A stretch of DNA of 64,000 bases, taken from Granulosicoccus sp045110515 (GTDB taxonomy: Bacteria; Pseudomonadota; Gammaproteobacteria; Granulosicoccales; Granulosicoccaceae). Of the stretch, positions 18,336-27,266 are shown piece after piece; within the stretch, counting starts at the first letter, position 1, and every line of letters starts with the position of its first letter. Below the pieces are notes generated by a model. It was not told the origin of the DNA. It made no database searches and was given only the letters and a program-made list of their open reading frames with translations. The translations under genes and the position numbers were made by a program. The stretch lies in assembly GCA_045110515.1 (NCBI GenBank), contig JBGCGD010000014.1, positions 24,950 through 88,949 of the forward strand. Reading direction: 5' to 3'.

Positions 18336-18648
18336 AGTGCTTATCTATCCTTGACAATTGATGCTAACAATACAGGTTACTCGCGTTATTTTAGTCAAAA
18401 TTTATGCCATTTCACTACCGCTCGAACGTTCCTCGCTTGGCTTAAGATATCGGCAGGTGCTAATTTTAGCTTTAATACGTCACAGGATCTTAGATGAAAC
18501 TCATCACAACTGGCGCTAGTGATGCCAACGGACTTCAAACTATTAAGTTACATTATTGAGGAGGGCTTCGCTGACGACAACGCAGTGGGCGTCGAAAAAC
18601 ATGTAACCAGCAAAAGCGGTAAGAAAGCGAACCAGCACTCCGCTGTGA
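18336..18648. other. Intergenic region between folA and the deacetylase gene
   Basis: About 313 bp. It holds the putative deacetylase promoter described separately. A 66-codon frame on the plus strand runs into folA antisense and has no family resemblance or ribosome-binding site. No repeat or clear folA terminator was seen. Confidence 0.5.
18369..18398 (-). promoter_or_regulatory. Putative sigma-70 promoter of the polysaccharide deacetylase gene
   Basis: On the minus strand TTGACT (18398-18393) is followed 18 bases later by TGTATT (18374-18369). An AAGGA box lies between this and the ATG at 18335. Agreement with consensus is fair, not strong. Confidence 0.35.
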
Positions 18649-19167
18649 CTATTTCTCTAACACCCAATACGTTACGGGCACGCCACCGGTATCCTCTAGC
18701 GATTGCTTATCCTCACTAACAATCGTCCAGTCGCCCCAGTTGAAACTACATAACCAGGTATCGCCTTCATAAGCTCTATCAACGACGGTTAAGTACAAAC
18801 GCCGAGTAATACTCATGGCATCACGGCAAAGTGAGGCGCCCCCAATGATCATAATTTCGCCAGCAGGTTGACCGTTAAGCGCATCGTGGCTAGCTGCAAT
18901 TGCATCATTAAGGCTGTTGACCACAACGACACCTTCAGCGCTCCATTCAGTATTTCGGGTAACCACTATGTTGGTCCGACCTGGCAAGGGCTTACCGATA
19001 GAGTCAAACGTTTTGCGCCCCATAACGACCGGCTTACCCATTGTCACACGCTTAAAATACGCAAGCTCACCGGGGATTTTCCACGGCAAACCACCATTTT
19101 GGCCAATCAGTTTGTTTTTATCCATAGCCATAATCATGGCAATTGCAGGCGCAACATCATTGGGCAT
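18649..19167 (-). CDS. folA: Dihydrofolate reductase
   Basis: A 172-residue enzyme reducing dihydrofolate to tetrahydrofolate with NADPH. Motifs: IAMIMAMDKNKLIGQNGGLPWKIPGELAYFK, MGRKTFDSIGKPLPGR, IIGGASLCRD. It has AAGGA before the ATG. It lies 25 bp after thyA, which produces dihydrofolate, so the pair closes the folate cycle in one transcription unit. Confidence 0.97.
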   Translation of the reverse strand: MPNDVAPAIAMIMAMDKNKLIGQNGGLPWKIPGELAYFKRVTMGKPVVMGRKTFDSIGKPLPGRTNIVVTRNTEWSAEGVVVVNSLNDAIAASHDALNGQPAGEIMIIGGASLCRDAMSITRRLYLTVVDRAYEGDTWLCSFNWGDWTIVSEDKQSLEDTGGVPVTYWVLEK

Positions 19168-19192
19168 GGCTTAATCCTTTTTCTACTCGCAG

Positions 19193-19987
19193 TTAAACAG
19201 CAATAGGCGCTTTGATGGTCGGATCGGCATCGTATCCGATCAACGTGAAGTCATCGTAGGTAAACGCAAAAAGATCCTTAACCGATTGATTAATTTGCAT
19301 AGTCGGTAGAGTTCTGGGCTGGCGGGAAAGCTGAGTTTGTACCTGTTCAAAATGATTGCTGTACAAATGTGCATCACCCAATGTGTGTACAAAATCACCT
19401 GGCTGGAGATCGCATACTTGCGCCACCATGAGCGTCAACAATGCATATGAGGCAATATTGAACGGCACGCCCAAGAACACATCGGCGCTGCGCTGGTAGA
19501 GCTGGCAACTGAGTTTTCCGTCGGCGACATAAAACTGAAACAGTGCGTGGCACGGTGGCAATTTCATATTGGCTATTTCACTAACATTCCAGGCACTGAC
19601 GATATGACGCCGGGAATCTGGGTTGTTTTTTATCTGATCAAGCAATTCACTTATCTGATCGATGTGCACACCGGCAGGTGTAGGCCAACTTCTCCATTGA
19701 CTGCCGTACACTGGCCCCAGATCACCGTTCTCATCAGCCCACTCGTCCCAAATGGAGACACCGTGCTTGTTGAGGTAGGCGATATTGGTATCGCCATTTA
19801 AAAACCACAGCAATTCATGGATGATGGACTTTAAATGCAACTTCTTCGTGGTGAGTACCGGAAAGCCTTTTTGCAGATCAAACCGCATTTGATAGCCAAA
19901 AACTGACCGTGTTCCGGTACCTGTGCGATCAGATTTATCTGTCCCGTTGTCCAGAATGTGCTGAAGAAGATCAAGATAGGTTTGCAT
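19193..19987 (-). CDS. thyA: Thymidylate synthase
   Basis: A 264-residue enzyme converting dUMP to dTMP using methylene-tetrahydrofolate. The family signature is intact: DRTGTGTRSVFG, the catalytic cysteine in LPPCHALFQFYV, and QRSADVFLGVPFNIASYALL. Length equals that of the E. coli enzyme. It is 10 bp downstream of lgt and 25 bp upstream of folA. Confidence 0.98.
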   Translation of the reverse strand: MQTYLDLLQHILDNGTDKSDRTGTGTRSVFGYQMRFDLQKGFPVLTTKKLHLKSIIHELLWFLNGDTNIAYLNKHGVSIWDEWADENGDLGPVYGSQWRSWPTPAGVHIDQISELLDQIKNNPDSRRHIVSAWNVSEIANMKLPPCHALFQFYVADGKLSCQLYQRSADVFLGVPFNIASYALLTLMVAQVCDLQPGDFVHTLGDAHLYSNHFEQVQTQLSRQPRTLPTMQINQSVKDLFAFTYDDFTLIGYDADPTIKAPIAV

Positions 19988-19997
19988 ATTGCGCTTG

Positions 19998-20795
19998 TTA
20001 TGACCTGCTGTTGTTATAAGCGAAGTAAATCAGTGCAGCTCCCCCAACTATCATCGGAAATGACAACAATTGCCCCATAGTGAGCCAGTTGAAGGCAATA
20101 AAGCCAAGATCTGCGTCTGGCTGACGAACAAACTCGATGAGGAATCTATAAATACCGTAGCTCAGTACGAAGACTCCCGACACGGCCATTCTTGGCCGGC
20201 GCCGCGAGGAAAAAACCCAGACAATTAAAAACAGAATAATGCCTTCGCCGATGAACTGATAGATTTGATTAGGGTGACGAGGTTCAGGACCTGCATGAGG
20301 AAAAACCATACCCCAAGGAACATCGGTGACTCGGCCGTACAACTCACCGTTTATAAAATTGCCGATACGCCCTGCTCCTAAACCGATCGGGAACATGGGC
20401 GCGAAAAAATCAGCTACCTGAAAAAACGAACGATGGGTAATGCGCGCGTACAACCAAAAAGCGACAACAACGCCTATAAACCCGCCGTGAAAAGACATGC
20501 CGCGCCAACCGTACTGGCTGAACGGATTCAGCGCTTGCAAAGGTTCGCTAAACAAAATATCTGTTTGATAGAAAAGCAAAGAGCCAACCTTTCCGCCAAC
20601 AATAACACCGAGCACTATGTAGAAAACGGCATCGCCGATTTCCTCGGCAGTCCAACCCGCACCCGGTTTGCTAGCGCGATACTTGGCAAGCCACCAACCG
20701 GCCATAAACGCGAACATATACGTAACGCCGTACCAATGAATGACCAGCGGACCAAGTTCCAATGCAACCGGATTTATATTGGGATATTGCAGCAT
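19998..20795 (-). CDS. lgt: Prolipoprotein diacylglyceryl transferase
   Basis: A 265-residue polytopic inner-membrane enzyme that adds diacylglycerol to the lipobox cysteine of prelipoproteins. The signature GAGRIGNFINGELYGR is present, as are an N-terminal IHWYGVTYM and GWRGMSFHGGFIG. It serves lipoproteins such as RlpA (7.9 kb) and the Cys-rich lipoprotein (62.6 kb); Lnt at 27.7 kb acts later in the same pathway. Confidence 0.97.
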   Translation of the reverse strand: MLQYPNINPVALELGPLVIHWYGVTYMFAFMAGWWLAKYRASKPGAGWTAEEIGDAVFYIVLGVIVGGKVGSLLFYQTDILFSEPLQALNPFSQYGWRGMSFHGGFIGVVVAFWLYARITHRSFFQVADFFAPMFPIGLGAGRIGNFINGELYGRVTDVPWGMVFPHAGPEPRHPNQIYQFIGEGIILFLIVWVFSSRRRPRMAVSGVFVLSYGIYRFLIEFVRQPDADLGFIAFNWLTMGQLLSFPMIVGGAALIYFAYNNSRS

Positions 20796-20890
20796 TTAAG
20801 ACAGCCAGTCCTATGTATTGGCGCGTCGACGACGCACAGAGTATAACGATATCGACGCGATACCGTCACGATGGTAACAAGTGCCCCCGT

Positions 20891-22072
20891 TTAAACAACA
20901 CGCCCGATAACGCCGGTGAGATAGAGCGTCTCGGGCATGGAGGCGTGAACCGGATGATCAGCGCCCTGCCGAAGAGTAGATAGCAGCTGTAGACCCAGAC
21001 TACCCTTTGGAGTTCCTAGTCTCATTTGCTGAATCAACTCCTCGTGACTCAGCGCTTGAGAACATGAAGCGCTCAGAATTATGCCTCCTGGATTTAAAAG
21101 ACGCATGGCAAGACGGTTGTTGAGCGCATAGTGACGCATACCTGCATCGCGATCTTTTCGGCGTTTTATAAAGGCGGGAGGATCAAGAATGACCACGTCA
21201 AAACGCTCACGCTCTTCAAACAGCGTCCGCATGGCCTCAACCGCATCTGACGCCTTCGCCGTAAAGTTGCTTTCTAGGCCATTTCTTATGGCATTGGCGT
21301 TTGCGGCATTCACGGCCGTCTCAGATGCATCTATCGCCAGTACAGATTCCGCACCGGCCACAGCCGCGTTGAGTCCGAATGCGCCCAGATACGTGTATAA
21401 GTCTAGAACCCGCTTACCTTTGACCCACTCTTTAATCGCATTTCTGCTGTCTCTATGGTCATAAAACCAACCGGTTTTCTGACCGAGCTCTGCAGGTACT
21501 TCAAAATCAAGATCGTTTTCATTGATTGCCAGCGTATCGGTGGCATTGCCGAACACCCATTCGCGGTACAGCGGCAGATGCTCAAGCTCTCTCACTGAGG
21601 CATCGTTTCTTAAGTAAATATTGGCGGCACCGGAGAGAGTTTTTAAGGCATCAACGATATCGTCGCGATAGTGCTCCATGCCAGCGGTCGTAATTTGAAC
21701 TACCAGCGTTTCACCGTAACGATCAACGGTTAGCCCGGGTAAAAAATCCCCTTCGCTATGCACCCAGCGGTAATAAGGTTTGGGATAAAGCGCCTCGCGC
21801 AATTCAAGAGCCCGCCCTAATCGCGCACGTAAAACCGTTGCATTAAAGGGTTCGTTTGCTCGCCTGCTGGTTACTCGTGCTGCGATCAGCGAGTGAGGAT
21901 TGACGTAGACGTGGGCGAGGAATTTTCCATTAACCGACGTTACAGTTGCCGGCGCCCCTGGCTCCAATCCTTTGAGCGGTGTTTGCTGGGTATCAATCTC
22001 GTTTGAGAATATCCAACCATGACCACTTTGAATCCGACGCTCTTCCCGTTTCTTTAAGCGAAGGACATTCAT
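20891..22072 (-). CDS. rlmI: PUA-domain class I rRNA (cytosine-C5) methyltransferase, RlmI type
   Basis: A 393-residue protein with an N-terminal PUA domain (LKKREERRIQSGHGWIFSNEI), a central RlmI-like domain and a Rossmann methyltransferase domain (YTYLGAFGLNAAVAGA, LAIDASETAV) ending in the catalytic DPPAFIKRRKD and the CSQALS segment. In E. coli RlmI methylates C1962 of 23S rRNA; the same target is inferred. It lies 45 bp after rsd. Confidence 0.9.
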   Translation of the reverse strand: MNVLRLKKREERRIQSGHGWIFSNEIDTQQTPLKGLEPGAPATVTSVNGKFLAHVYVNPHSLIAARVTSRRANEPFNATVLRARLGRALELREALYPKPYYRWVHSEGDFLPGLTVDRYGETLVVQITTAGMEHYRDDIVDALKTLSGAANIYLRNDASVRELEHLPLYREWVFGNATDTLAINENDLDFEVPAELGQKTGWFYDHRDSRNAIKEWVKGKRVLDLYTYLGAFGLNAAVAGAESVLAIDASETAVNAANANAIRNGLESNFTAKASDAVEAMRTLFEERERFDVVILDPPAFIKRRKDRDAGMRHYALNNRLAMRLLNPGGIILSASCSQALSHEELIQQMRLGTPKGSLGLQLLSTLRQGADHPVHASMPETLYLTGVIGRVV

Positions 22073-22117
22073 GCTAACGACACCGCGATTGAGGCGCCGT
22101 TCAAAATTAATAGCGGT

Positions 22118-22621
22118 TTACTTTTCCAGTGCGCTAAGCAGTTGATCTTCCAACTCTCCGCGGACCGCGATAACTTCACCCAAACGCGAAAGATCGCCGG
22201 ATAGCATGTGGACGTCATCGCCCGTTCCGTCAAAAGCATCGTACTTGTCATTAAAATCGACCAGGAAGTCTGTAGTTTCAGCAATTGCGGGATAGACCTC
22301 GGCTGCAACTTCTTTGACAGCCCGGCGACGCTCTTTGCCTTCAATAATGCGCTGATACACTTCAAAGTGCCCCATCGCGGTGTAGTCCACCATTATCTGG
22401 CAAAAACGGCGCAGTTGGTCAGCTTCGACTTGATGAGTTTCGATATCACGCGTGGCGAACGAGCTAACACCTGCCAATTGACAGTAACTCACTACAACTT
22501 CTTGCCTTAATTTAACCAACGACTCGATAGTGTTGTGTAATCGACCGCGACGATCCACTCCACCGGAGTTGTCTCCGTTGGGTTCGAATGATGCTGTATT
22601 GGCTTCTGCTTGGACGCTCAT
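22118..22621 (-). CDS. rsd: Rsd/AlgQ family anti-sigma-70 protein
   Basis: A 167-residue mostly helical protein. The family pattern is visible: SLVKLRQEVVVSYCQLAGV, LRRFCQIMVDYTAMGHFEVYQRI, and a C-terminal LSRLGEVIAVRGELEDQLL. Rsd binds region 4 of the housekeeping sigma factor in E. coli; AlgQ modulates alginate and other genes in Pseudomonas. The open frame extends 13 codons upstream, but the ATG at 22621 has GGAG at suitable spacing. A near-perfect inverted repeat lies in the leader 45 bp upstream. Confidence 0.8.
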   Translation of the reverse strand: MSVQAEANTASFEPNGDNSGGVDRRGRLHNTIESLVKLRQEVVVSYCQLAGVSSFATRDIETHQVEADQLRRFCQIMVDYTAMGHFEVYQRIIEGKERRRAVKEVAAEVYPAIAETTDFLVDFNDKYDAFDGTGDDVHMLSGDLSRLGEVIAVRGELEDQLLSALEK

Positions 22622-22665
22622 TGCGTTGATCTCCGGCACGAAATAAGAAAAGTGAAACAAACCTG

Positions 22666-22687
22666 GGGGTTACGTACACGTTACCCC
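22666..22687 (-). promoter_or_regulatory. 22-bp inverted repeat upstream of rsd
   Basis: Arms GGGGTTACGT and ACGTTACCCC are complementary apart from one T-T mismatch, with a 2-base centre. The element sits 45 bp upstream of the rsd ATG. It could be an operator for a dimeric regulator or a leader hairpin; the regulator is not identifiable by eye. Confidence 0.45.
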
Positions 22688-22842
22688 AAGCAAGGACTTT
22701 GCCATTTAGTGAGTCAAGTAAACCACAAGTGTTGCAGAAACACCACAGCTAATTGTTAAAATAATTTCTCGGAAGTTAATCGCAAACCGATGATATTCAT
22801 AACAATTAAAAATTGACTTACGACATATTTAAGCTACCAAAT

Positions 22843-23295
22843 TCAGTCACCATGCCAGTCAATGATGTGCGAATAAATTTCTGATAATGGGACAAATTGC
22901 TCAGAAACACACTGTTCGGCCACCGAAATGCCTGCCAATTTGACGCTTTCAGGGGTTCCACTGAGCAAGGGGTGCCAATTATCCAAAGGCTCTCCTCGGC
23001 TCAATTTCCGATAAGCACAGGTTTCGGGCAGCCAACTGATCTTTTCTGCAGTGATTGGCCGAATGGATAGACAGTCTGGCACCTTTGAAAAGCGATTCTC
23101 GTAATCGCTGCAACGACAGTTGCTGGTATCAAGCAATCGGCAAGACACTCGAGTGAAATGAATTTGCCCGGTATCCTCGTCTTCCAACTTTTGCAAACAA
23201 CAACGACCACAACCGTCACACAGCGATTCCCACTCCGAATCGCTCATGTCGTCGAGCGCTTTAACTTCCCAAAATGGTCTTGCTTCAGAGCTCAT
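22843..23295 (-). CDS. YcgN family cysteine-cluster protein (UPF0260)
   Basis: A 150-residue protein beginning FWEVKALDDMSDSEWESLCDGCGRCCLQKLED. It carries the CxxCxxCC-type cluster plus CRLLD...CRCSDY, seven or more conserved cysteines typical of the YcgN/YkgJ zinc- or iron-binding family. The function is unknown. It is 14 bp after fbp in the rubredoxin-fbp-ycgN unit. Confidence 0.88.
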   Translation of the reverse strand: MSSEARPFWEVKALDDMSDSEWESLCDGCGRCCLQKLEDEDTGQIHFTRVSCRLLDTSNCRCSDYENRFSKVPDCLSIRPITAEKISWLPETCAYRKLSRGEPLDNWHPLLSGTPESVKLAGISVAEQCVSEQFVPLSEIYSHIIDWHGD

Positions 23296-23309
23296 GAGAA
23301 ATCCGACGA

Positions 23310-24323
23310 CTAAGCTTCCTTATGATATTCAATGACCCGCCGCACCTCTTCAGCCGACCCCATGATCACTGGAACCCGTTGATGCAAATCACTCGGCTCA
23401 ATATCCAGAATAGATTCCGTGCCAGTATGTGCGATTCCGCCTGCTTGCTCCATGAGCCACCCCATAGGATTAGCTTCGTACATTAAGCGCAACTTTCCGG
23501 ACTTCCCCGCGGCTTGGAGCTTTGCATCCATAGGGTATAAAAACACTCCCCCTCGACACAGAATTCGGTGAACATCACCCACCATTGACCCTGCCCAGCG
23601 CATATTAAAATTCCGGCCGCGCGGACCTGTTTCGCCCAAATTACACTCCTCGATGTAGCGCTTTTCCGGGGCTAGCCAGTGTCTCGTATACGCTGAGTTT
23701 ATAGCGTATTCGCTAGTGGACTCCGGCACTGTCATCGCCGGGTGGCTAAGGATAAATTCTCCAATACTGCTCTCCAGTGTAAACCCGACAACACCCTCAC
23801 CGATGGTTAGAATCAACATGCTGGCCGAACTGTACAAACAGTAGCCAGCGCACACCTGCGATCTTCCGCTTTGCAGGAAATCCGAGTCTTTTGGTGCCGC
23901 TGCAGAGTCGTGCCGGGTAATGGAAAAGATGGTGCCGGTCGAGCCATTCACATCAATATTGCTTGACCCATCCAGCGGATCGAACGCGAGCAAATATTTG
24001 CCTCGAGAGTATTGTTCAGGAATCGGATAGTGCTCATCCATCTCTTCTGATGCAATGCCTGCCAGATGACCTGAGGATTCCATCGACTCGATGAAAACTT
24101 CATTGGCGATAATATCGAGCTTTTTTTGTTCTTCCCCCTGAACGTTCTCCTGCCCTGCCGCTCCGAGCACGCCAGCTAGCTCACCGCGGCGAACAAGATC
24201 GGACAATCGCTTGCAGGCCGTCGCCACATCACCCATCAGGCCAAGGAAATCACTGCCGAGGTCGTCTCGGGAGCGGCTCTGTTGCGCTAAATATTGGGTA
24301 AGCGTTGTGCCTGTCTGCGCCAT
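23310..24323 (-). CDS. fbp: Fructose-1,6-bisphosphatase class I
   Basis: A 337-residue gluconeogenic enzyme. The metal/phosphate site DPLDGSSNIDVN is intact, with ASEEMDEHY before it and YPMDAKLQAAGKSGKLRLMYEANPMGWLMEQAGG near the C-terminus. Its ATG overlaps the rubredoxin stop by one base (TAATG), so translation is probably coupled. Confidence 0.97.
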   Translation of the reverse strand: MAQTGTTLTQYLAQQSRSRDDLGSDFLGLMGDVATACKRLSDLVRRGELAGVLGAAGQENVQGEEQKKLDIIANEVFIESMESSGHLAGIASEEMDEHYPIPEQYSRGKYLLAFDPLDGSSNIDVNGSTGTIFSITRHDSAAAPKDSDFLQSGRSQVCAGYCLYSSASMLILTIGEGVVGFTLESSIGEFILSHPAMTVPESTSEYAINSAYTRHWLAPEKRYIEECNLGETGPRGRNFNMRWAGSMVGDVHRILCRGGVFLYPMDAKLQAAGKSGKLRLMYEANPMGWLMEQAGGIAHTGTESILDIEPSDLHQRVPVIMGSAEEVRRVIEYHKEA

Positions 24324-24535
24324 TATATTTCCACCATGTCAAAGTCGTCTTTTATCGCACCGCAATCGGGACAGGCCCAGTTCAGCGGCACATCTTCCCA
24401 CCGAGTTCCGGCGGCAATTCCATCTTCCGGCCATCCTTCGGCCTCGTCATAGATTAGTCCACACACGATGCATAAGTATTTCTTGTATTCCACGGGAACG
24501 TCGCTGCTGCTATTAAGGGTACTTAATTGTCTCAT
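24323..24535 (-). CDS. Rubredoxin
   Basis: A 70-residue protein with the two iron-binding CxxC pairs, YLCIVCGLIYD and WACPDCGAIKDDF, and the conserved GTRWEDVPLNW between them. It carries one electron on a mononuclear iron. The N-terminal ~14 residues precede the core domain. It is the first gene of the fbp unit, head-to-head with hemL across ~68 bp. Its electron partner is not evident. Confidence 0.94.
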   Translation of the reverse strand: MRQLSTLNSSSDVPVEYKKYLCIVCGLIYDEAEGWPEDGIAAGTRWEDVPLNWACPDCGAIKDDFDMVEI

Positions 24536-24603
24536 CTACACAAGAGACATGCCGTAAAATGGCAGCCTAAAGATTGATAACCCCTTACATTCCGGAGCCT
24601 CTT

Positions 24604-25920
24604 GTGTCATCCACAACGTCCTCGACAGATCATAATGCCGCACAACAGTTATTCGATCGTGCGCGTAAAGTCATTCCAGGTGGCGTGAATTCCCCTGTTC
24701 GTGCCTTTGGTAGCGTTGGTGGCACCCCCCGCTTCATCACCAGCGCCAGTGGTGCGTACGTAACTGACACTGAGAACAAGCAGTACATCGATTATGTGGG
24801 GTCCTGGGGACCCATGCTACTTGGACACGCACACCCGGAAGTCATCGCGGCCGTCAGAGCTGTCGCCGAGAATGGCTTAAGTTTTGGCGCACCGACAGAG
24901 CTCGAAGTCCAGATGGCAGAATTAATTTGCGATATCGTCCCGTCGATCGAATCGGTGCGAATGTGCAGCTCTGGCACTGAAGCGACCATGAGTGCCATCA
25001 GACTAGCCCGCGGCTTTACCGGCAGAGACAACATACTGAAATTCGAAGGCTGCTATCACGGACATTCAGATTCACTGCTGGTTAAGGCAGGCTCCGGTGC
25101 GTTAACTCTGGGTGTTCCCAGCTCTCCAGGTATTCCGGCAGATTTTGCCAAACACACACTGACGCTTGCGTTCAACGATGAAGATGCATTGCGCGCTCTA
25201 TTTAAAGAACAAGGCGATTCACTGGCTTGCGTCATTATTGAGCCTATAGCTGGCAATATGAATTTCGTCGAACCGTTGCCCGGTTATCTAGAAACGTTAC
25301 GCAAGCTTTGCACAGAGCATGGCACGGTACTTATTTTTGATGAAGTCATGACGGGTTTTCGCGTTGCCAAAGGCGGTGCTCAAGAGTTGTACGACGTCAT
25401 GCCGGACATCACAACCCTCGGCAAAGTCATTGGCGGCGGGATGCCTGTCGGGGCATTCGGTGGGCGTCGCGATATCATGGAACAAATTGCGCCAACAGGT
25501 CCCATCTACCAAGCCGGCACCTTGTCTGGCAACCCTATTGCCATGAGCGCAGGTATTAAAACGCTTCAGCTTTTATCTGAAACCAATTTTCACGCTGAGC
25601 TTCACGCGATAACTGGGCGGCTACTTAGCGGCTTAGAAAATGAAGCTAGTAAGCACGGCGTGCCGCTATGCACTGCTCACGCGGGTGGAATGTTTGGCGT
25701 GTTTTTTACAGACGCTAACAAGGTAACCGGATTTGATGAGGTTATGAAATGCGATACAGATCACTTCAAACTATTTTTTCATAGCATGCTGGCCAGTGGT
25801 ATTTACCTGGCACCGTCTGCATTCGAAGCAGGGTTTTCAAGTGCTGCCCATACAGACCAGGATATCGACGACACGATAAAAGCCGCCGGTGAAGCATTTT
25901 CAGCCATCAAGAAGGCATAG
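24604..25920 (+). CDS. hemL: Glutamate-1-semialdehyde 2,1-aminomutase
   Basis: A 438-residue PLP enzyme making 5-aminolevulinate by the C5 pathway. Motifs: RARKVIPGGVNSPVRAFGSVGG, GSWGPMLLGHAHP, CSSGTEATMSAIRLARG, FDEVMTGFRV and the PLP lysine in TLGKVIGGGMPVGAFGG. The frame opens at TTG 24574, but the GTG at 24604 is preceded by GGAG at 7 bases and is the better start. Confidence 0.97.
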   Translation: MSSTTSSTDHNAAQQLFDRARKVIPGGVNSPVRAFGSVGGTPRFITSASGAYVTDTENKQYIDYVGSWGPMLLGHAHPEVIAAVRAVAENGLSFGAPTELEVQMAELICDIVPSIESVRMCSSGTEATMSAIRLARGFTGRDNILKFEGCYHGHSDSLLVKAGSGALTLGVPSSPGIPADFAKHTLTLAFNDEDALRALFKEQGDSLACVIIEPIAGNMNFVEPLPGYLETLRKLCTEHGTVLIFDEVMTGFRVAKGGAQELYDVMPDITTLGKVIGGGMPVGAFGGRRDIMEQIAPTGPIYQAGTLSGNPIAMSAGIKTLQLLSETNFHAELHAITGRLLSGLENEASKHGVPLCTAHAGGMFGVFFTDANKVTGFDEVMKCDTDHFKLFFHSMLASGIYLAPSAFEAGFSSAAHTDQDIDDTIKAAGEAFSAIKKA

Positions 25921-25922
25921 TC

Positions 25923-26642
25923 ATGAACGGTCGATGTATAGCTATGTGGTCGGGTCCTCGCAATATCTCAACCGCCATGATGAGAGCGTGGGAAAATCGT
26001 AGCGATACCGTTGTCTTGGATGAACCCTTTTATGCGCACTTTCTAGATCGGACGGGCATTGAGCACCCCATGCGCGACGATATTGTTGCCGAGGGTGAGA
26101 CAGATTGGGCGAAGATAGTTAGCCGATTAATTGAGAAACCAGCATCGGGGTTGTTTTATCAAAAACACATTACAACACATTGGCTCGAGCATTTTAAAAC
26201 TGACTGGTTAACAGAACTGTCCCATGTCTTTTTAATCAGGGATCCAGAACCTGTGGCTGCCTCTTATGCGGTTAAACGACACAGTGTGACTGCCAGCGAT
26301 TTGGGATACTCACAACAATCAGAGCTATTTAGAATTATCACTAAAATGCAGGGCAAAAAGCCCCCTGTTATTGACAGCAAACGCTTCTTAGAAAACCCGA
26401 AATCTCAACTTGAAACGCTGTGCGACATTCTAGAGATACCGTTCGAAGACACTATGCTGACCTGGCCTACAGGCGCCAGAGAAAGTGACGGGATATGGGG
26501 AGCTCATTGGTACGATGCGGTCAACCAATCTACTGGCTTTAAACCGCCCCAAGCCAAGCAGGCTGAACTCACTGACGCACAGCAAGACATCGCTAATGAG
26601 TGCAAAGCGTATTATGAAGAGCTACGAGACGTCGCTATTTAA
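25923..26642 (+). CDS. Sulfotransferase-like P-loop protein
   Basis: A 239-residue protein with an N-terminal phosphosulfate/P-loop-like segment MWSGPRNISTAMMRAWENR, then VLDEPFYAHFL, and the later FLIRDPEPVAASYAVKRH resembling the 3'-phosphate-binding RDP motif of sulfotransferases. Related proteins are often annotated as sulfotransferase-like; the acceptor is unknown. It starts 2 bp after hemL and is probably co-transcribed. A PAPS donor could be supplied by the CysD/CysNC system at 33.5-37.2 kb, but that is inference. Confidence 0.75.
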   Translation: MNGRCIAMWSGPRNISTAMMRAWENRSDTVVLDEPFYAHFLDRTGIEHPMRDDIVAEGETDWAKIVSRLIEKPASGLFYQKHITTHWLEHFKTDWLTELSHVFLIRDPEPVAASYAVKRHSVTASDLGYSQQSELFRIITKMQGKKPPVIDSKRFLENPKSQLETLCDILEIPFEDTMLTWPTGARESDGIWGAHWYDAVNQSTGFKPPQAKQAELTDAQQDIANECKAYYEELRDVAI

Positions 26643-26663
26643 ACCGATGTAGAGCTTAGCTGG

Positions 26664-27185
26664 CTAGAAATACCATTTAAGCCCAAAGCTAACTGCGGTA
26701 ACATCTGAGAACTCAGCACCATCAGCGCTGTATCTCATCAGGTCTGCAGATAAGTCCACTCGTGAGCTCAGCTGTGTCTCCATACCAATGCCGTAAGAGA
26801 AACCTGACTGGGAATCTGTAAATGTGCGTCCATTGATATCCTGACTGTGCGTAAGGCTCGATAATCCGACCAAGCCAAAGACAGCGCTTTTTTGACCAAA
26901 GGGCAAATAGCCTTTAAGCAAAGCACTGGCAAAGCTTGTACTAAACGAATCATAAGAGACACTTTCGGTATCTGAACCACCCCCTAAATGCGCTTCTATA
27001 TCGAAAAAGTCATTCAGGCGAACACCCATTCTCAAACGCAAACCAAGTGGGTTCAAGTCATCGTTTTGGGTACTGTTGATTGACATCGAAGCACCATCAA
27101 CACCAATGTACATATCGGCGACAGCCTGTATTGGAGAGGCTATTGCCAGGCAACTGACAAGGGATACAGTAACGATTTTTTTCAT
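26664..27185 (-). CDS. Small outer-membrane beta-barrel protein
   Basis: A ~173-residue protein with a signal peptide (MKKIVTVSLVSCLAIASPIQAVA) and alternating strands: MYIGVDGASMSI, LGLRLRMGVRLN, FFDIEAHLGGG, FGLVGLSSL, FSYGIGMETQL, VDLSADLMRYS, ending SFGLKWYF with the terminal Phe used by BAM. It resembles the OmpA/OmpW-like 8-stranded porin-family fold. The start was set at 27185 for the signal peptide; the frame extends 10 codons upstream. Function unknown. Confidence 0.75.
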   Translation of the reverse strand: MKKIVTVSLVSCLAIASPIQAVADMYIGVDGASMSINSTQNDDLNPLGLRLRMGVRLNDFFDIEAHLGGGSDTESVSYDSFSTSFASALLKGYLPFGQKSAVFGLVGLSSLTHSQDINGRTFTDSQSGFSYGIGMETQLSSRVDLSADLMRYSADGAEFSDVTAVSFGLKWYF

Positions 27186-27194
27186 GACAGTGTC

Positions 27195-27212
27195 CGTTCT
27201 TAAAGAAGAACG
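27195..27212 (-). promoter_or_regulatory. Leader hairpin before the small OMP gene
   Basis: CGTTCTT and AAGAACG form a perfect 7-bp stem with a 4-base loop just upstream of the OMP start, next to its GGA ribosome-binding site. It could influence translation or mRNA stability; no known element is recognised. Confidence 0.3.
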
Positions 27213-27266
27213 CACAGCCTATAGAATCTCTCCTTAACTGGATCTGAACAACGCGTTTGGGAATAC

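Noticed and set aside
18519..18719. 66-codon plus-strand ORF between the deacetylase and folA
   Set aside because: Half of it is antisense to folA; no ribosome-binding site or recognisable features.
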